From Mesorhizobium sp. (GTDB lineage Bacteria; Pseudomonadota; Alphaproteobacteria; Rhizobiales; Rhizobiaceae), in contig SAQL01000001.1 of NCBI GenBank assembly GCA_004020645.1, positions 461,176 to 525,175 on the forward strand: a stretch of DNA of 64,000 nt, read 5' to 3'. Position 1 is the stretch's first letter, and each line of letters begins with the position of its first letter. Below, piece after piece: positions 61,575 through 64,000 of the stretch. The notes beneath the pieces were generated by a model. That model made no database searches and was not told the DNA's origin. It saw only the letters and a list, made by a program, of their open reading frames with translations. The translations under genes were made by a program, and so were the position numbers.

Positions 61575-61928
61575 ATGACGGCGCCGAAGGAACTCAGGGT
61601 CTCGAAGGACCGCAGGCTGCTTACCGTGACATTCCCGGACCATCAGCCATTCGAACTGCCGGCGGAGCTGCTGCGGGTGGCCTCGCCATCGGCCGAAGTG
61701 CAGGGCCATTCGCCCGAACAGCGCGTTACCGTTCCCGGCAAGCGCAACGTTGCAATCCTGAAGATCGAACCGGTCGGCAACTATGCCGTCCGCATCACCT
61801 TCGACGATTTTCACGATACCGGCATCTTCACCTGGAATTACCTGCATACGCTGGGTCATGAGAAGGACGCACGCTGGGCCGCCTATCTCGCCGAACTGGA
61901 TGAGAAGGGGCTAAGCCGCGATCGGTAG
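61575..61928 (+). CDS. DUF971 (GBBH-like N-terminal) protein
   Basis: A 117-residue protein: TAPKELRVSKDRRLLTVTFP, FELPAELLRVASPSAEVQGH, VAILKIEPVGNYAVRITFDD and TGIFTWNYLHTLGHEKDARW, the DUF971 pattern shared with the N-terminal domain of gamma-butyrobetaine hydroxylase. It may act in iron-sulfur or cofactor assembly, as proposed for relatives; not established. It is divergent from moaA. Confidence 0.9.
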   Translation: MTAPKELRVSKDRRLLTVTFPDHQPFELPAELLRVASPSAEVQGHSPEQRVTVPGKRNVAILKIEPVGNYAVRITFDDFHDTGIFTWNYLHTLGHEKDARWAAYLAELDEKGLSRDR

Positions 61929-62000
61929 CGCCGGCCCAGGCCCCGTCGTCAAAACGTCACCGATATCGAGTAGCGGCGGTGGATACGCGGAGACGAAAGC

Positions 62001-62612
62001 ATGTCCGTCATTGCCACGGTCGAACAGCTCGAAGCGCTCTATGGTCTGCCCGGCGAGACCTCGCTGGTCAAAGAACTCGACCATGTGATCCCTGAATACG
62101 CCGCCTTCATCGAGGCCTCGCCTTTTGCCGCGCTTGCGACCAGCGGGCCGGAAGGGCTGGATTGCTCGCCGCGCGGCGACCTCGCCGGCTTCGTCCGCAT
62201 CCACGATCCGAAAACCCTGATGATGCCGGACCGGCGCGGCAACAACCGTGCCGATTCGCTAAAAAACATCATTCGCGATCCGCGCGTCGGCCTGTTGTTC
62301 CTGGTCCCAGGCTCCGGCACGACGCTGCGCGTCAACGGCCGCGCCCACATCACCACGGATGCCGCGCTCTGTGTCTCGTTCACCGTCGACGGCCGACCGG
62401 CGCGTTCGGTCACGGTCATCGATGTCGATTCGGTCTATTTCCAGTGCGCTCGCGCCGTCCATCGGTCGGAACTGTGGAACCCGGCGAGGCATGTCGACCC
62501 GAAGTCGCTGCCGACACCCGGAAAAATCCTGGAAATCACCAGCCGGGAAGGCATCGACGGCGAGACTTACGACAAGGAGTGGCCGGAGCGCGCGAAAAAG
62601 TCGATGTGGTGA
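62001..62612 (+). CDS. PPOX-class FMN flavoprotein (MSMEG_1061-like)
   Basis: A 203-residue protein of the pyridoxamine-5'-phosphate oxidase-like split-barrel family. SPFAALATSGPEGLDCSPRG, MMPDRRGNNRADSLKNIIRD and PRVGLLFLVPGSGTTLRVNG are its conserved FMN-binding blocks. The SIHRSELW-like VHRSELWNPARHVDPKSLPT near the end is typical of the MSMEG_1061 subgroup. Substrate unknown. It is 72 bases downstream of the DUF971 gene. Confidence 0.88.
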   Translation: MSVIATVEQLEALYGLPGETSLVKELDHVIPEYAAFIEASPFAALATSGPEGLDCSPRGDLAGFVRIHDPKTLMMPDRRGNNRADSLKNIIRDPRVGLLFLVPGSGTTLRVNGRAHITTDAALCVSFTVDGRPARSVTVIDVDSVYFQCARAVHRSELWNPARHVDPKSLPTPGKILEITSREGIDGETYDKEWPERAKKSMW

Positions 62613-62645
62613 GCGGATCGCTGCACGAACTCCATCCTTTTGTTT

Positions 62646-62694
62646 GAGCATTGAATTTTCCCAAAACCGGTTTCCACTTTTGGGTCCGATGCTC
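62646..62694. repeat. Rhizobial-type intergenic palindrome (second)
   Basis: GAGCAT ... CCCAAAACCGG is mirrored by TTTTGGG ... ATGCTC. It lies in the convergent gap between the PPOX gene and marR and may double as a terminator. Confidence 0.5.
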
Positions 62695-62696
62695 CG

Positions 62697-63149
62697 TCAC
62701 GCGTCCTTGAGCACGTCAGCAATCTTGCGCATCTGCTCGCCGATCATGTCGCATTGCTCCGGCGTCGACTGGCTCATCGCTTTCTCGATCAGCGCCATAT
62801 GGACCTTCAGCGCCTGCATCAGCAGCTCCGTGCCGGCTTCGGTCAAGGTCAGCCGCAGCACCCGCTTGTCCTTCTGATCGCCTTCGCGGCGCAGCAGGCC
62901 GCGTGTCTCGAGTTGCGGCAGCAGCATAGTGATGTTGGAGCGGCCGACCAGCAGCCGGCGGGCGAGATCGTGCTGCGACATGCCGGGATGGCGGTATAGG
63001 TTCATCAGCACGTCGAGCTGCGCCGGCTTCAGGTCCAGCGGCGCGAGCTTCACCGCCAGCGTGCGCTCCAGCACATGGCAGGCGCGCGCCACCGCGACCC
63101 AGTTGCGAAAACGCGGGTTGTCCCAGGGTAGCTCTTGTTTAATGTTCAT
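62697..63149 (-). CDS. MarR-family transcriptional regulator
   Basis: A 150-residue winged-HTH dimer-forming regulator: KLAPLDLKPAQLDVLMNLYR, HPGMSQHDLARRLLVGRSNI, TMLLPQLETRGLLRREGDQK and DKRVLRLTLTEAGTELL (wing D-x-R). It is divergent from the alpha/beta hydrolase gene, with starts 48 bases apart, so it probably controls that gene. TGTTCATGTTTGAAC and TGTTCATGCTTGAAC in the gap look like its operator half-sites. Confidence 0.92.
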   Translation of the reverse strand: MNIKQELPWDNPRFRNWVAVARACHVLERTLAVKLAPLDLKPAQLDVLMNLYRHPGMSQHDLARRLLVGRSNITMLLPQLETRGLLRREGDQKDKRVLRLTLTEAGTELLMQALKVHMALIEKAMSQSTPEQCDMIGEQMRKIADVLKDA

Positions 63150-63176
63150 GTTTGAACTATTATGTTCATGCTTGAA
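63150..63176. promoter_or_regulatory. Repeated TTCATG-TTGAAC boxes in the marR-hydrolase gap
   Basis: The 47-base divergent gap, with the adjoining start of marR, contains TTCATGTTTGAAC and, 15 bases on, TTCATGCTTGAAC, near-palindromic and almost identical. This fits a MarR dimer binding two sites and repressing both genes. Confidence 0.55.
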
Positions 63177-63196
63177 CGAATGGATGGATCGCCACT

Positions 63197-64000
63197 ATGG
63201 CATCATTTGGATTGAAGGTCATCCGGAGCGTGTTTGCTGCCGCCGAACACGTGGCTCCTCGCCTTACAGGGCGCGCGGCGTTCGAACTGTTCTGCCGCAC
63301 GCCGAACGCCAAGGTTCTCAGCGACGGCGAGCGACGCGCCGTCGACCGCGCCGCCGGCTTCATGGCCGAGGCGCGCCATCATCGGCTGAAGACCAAAAAC
63401 GGCTGCGTCATGGTGCATGAATTCAGGCCAGAGCCGGGCAGGCGGGCCGCCGGCACGGTGCTCGTCATCCATGGCTGGCGTTCGCGCACCGAATATATGC
63501 GCACGCTGATCGAAGCCTATCGTGACGCCGGTTATAAGGTTGTCTCGCTCGACCTGCCGGGCCACGGCCAATCGCAGGGCCGCCGGCTCACATTGGTCAG
63601 TGCTGTCGAAGCCGCACGGCTGGCCGGCGAATGGTTCGGCCCGTTCCTTGCGGTCGTCGGCCATTCCTTCGGCGGTGCCGTCGCCGCCAATGCCGTCGCC
63701 GGTTCGGTCAAGAACATTCCGCCACTGGCGGCCGAGCGGCTGGTGCTGATCGCGGCGCCGAGTTCCTTGCCGGCGATCTTCAATGACTTCAGCCGCATGC
63801 TCAGTGTCGGCCCACGCTCGCAGGCGGCCATGGCCGATCGGGTCGAACGCATCGCCGGCCGACCGCTGCACGAATTCACCGGCGATCGCCAGCTTGCCAG
63901 CACGCCGGTGCCAACGCTGGTCATCCATGCGCCAGACGACCGCGAAGTTTCCGCCGACCATGCAAGACTCTATGCCGGCGCCGGCGACCATATCAGGCTT
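63197..64000 (+). CDS. Alpha/beta hydrolase, N-terminal part (cut by window end)
   Basis: The frame opens at the ATG at 63197 (MASFGLKVIRSVFAAAEHVA) and stays open to the window end, 268 codons. It shows TVLVIHGWRSRTEYMRTLIE (oxyanion-hole HGW), VVSLDLPGHGQSQGRRLTLV, the nucleophile elbow VVGHSFGGAVAANAVAG (Ser in G-H-S-F-G) and PVPTLVIHAPDDREVSADHA, with the acid residue in HAPDD. The catalytic histidine is probably just reached at GAGDHIRL. Substrate unknown. It is probably regulated by the divergent MarR. Confidence 0.9.
   Translation, partial: MASFGLKVIRSVFAAAEHVAPRLTGRAAFELFCRTPNAKVLSDGERRAVDRAAGFMAEARHHRLKTKNGCVMVHEFRPEPGRRAAGTVLVIHGWRSRTEYMRTLIEAYRDAGYKVVSLDLPGHGQSQGRRLTLVSAVEAARLAGEWFGPFLAVVGHSFGGAVAANAVAGSVKNIPPLAAERLVLIAAPSSLPAIFNDFSRMLSVGPRSQAAMADRVERIAGRPLHEFTGDRQLASTPVPTLVIHAPDDREVSADHARLYAGAGDHIRL

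Noticed and set aside
1..64000. CRISPR arrays, rRNA and tRNA genes
   Set aside because: I saw no regularly spaced repeats and no tRNA-like or rRNA sequence. The integration target is the protein gene dusA and not a tRNA gene.

Overview
The window looks like an alphaproteobacterium of the Rhizobiales, most likely Mesorhizobium or a close relative. The basis is high GC, the chromosomal gene content from 41.5 kb onward, an SOS box of the GTTC-N7-GTTC type, rhizobial-style intergenic palindromes, and a conjugation and excision module organised like the ICEMlSym family. This placement is inference from protein resemblance; no search was run.

Two territories meet at about 41.5 kb. Positions 1-41,480 are the integrase end of an integrative and conjugative element (ICE) inserted in the 5' end of dusA. 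The tyrosine integrase (40193-41365, minus) is transcribed away from dusA. From the left come the end of a 5'-3' exonuclease, then a minus-strand transfer block that reads, in transcription order: an FseA-like regulator split by a +1 frameshift, an excisionase-like HTH protein, RepA, a broken ParA, a ribbon-helix-helix protein, DUF2840, the TraF peptidase, DUF736, a lytic transglycosylase and a VirD2-like relaxase. A maintenance block follows at 8-17.4 kb: DUF736, a membrane protein, a SLOG/DUF2493 protein, a toprim protein, a group II intron, ParB and DUF932.

The cargo (17.5-40 kb) has two themes. The first is DNA repair and SOS mutagenesis: an SRAP protein, dnaE2-imuB-imuA, dinB, ligD, a DUF3606 protein and exonuclease III. 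dnaE2, imuB, dinB and ligD are broken by frameshifts or internal deletions, while imuA, xthA, the SRAP gene and the DUF3606 gene look intact. The second theme is defence-like. A compact four-gene ubiquitin-like conjugation operon (tandem beta-grasp Ubl, E2-like, JAMM/JAB peptidase, E1-like; 34159-36973, minus) diverges from a HigB-type toxin and an HTH-ImmA/IrrE antitoxin, with two copies of a palindromic operator between them. A DUF3644 (HEPN-like) gene follows. Several hypothetical, DUF3800 and DUF5677-like genes are interspersed, some broken.

From dusA (41477) to the end is ordinary, intact chromosomal sequence: an AraC regulator and an SDR, a retropepsin-like protease, DUF1289, cobT, a membrane histidine kinase, a thermonuclease, a GST, a uracil-DNA glycosylase relative, an Lrp/AsnC regulator, DUF3299, a large unknown protein, a GNAT, an AlkD-like protein, a beta-hydroxyacid dehydrogenase, a polar amino-acid ABC transporter, molybdenum cofactor genes (mobB, mobA, moaA), an EamA transporter, DUF971, a PPOX flavoprotein, MarR and an alpha/beta hydrolase cut by the window end.

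The most interesting content is the ubiquitin-like operon, whose E2-like protein seems to lack the usual catalytic cysteine. Next are two pairs of repeated structured elements in the ICE backbone (hairpins at 8.5 and 10.7 kb; twin leaders before parB and the DUF932 gene) and the probable programmed frameshift in the FseA-like excision activator.
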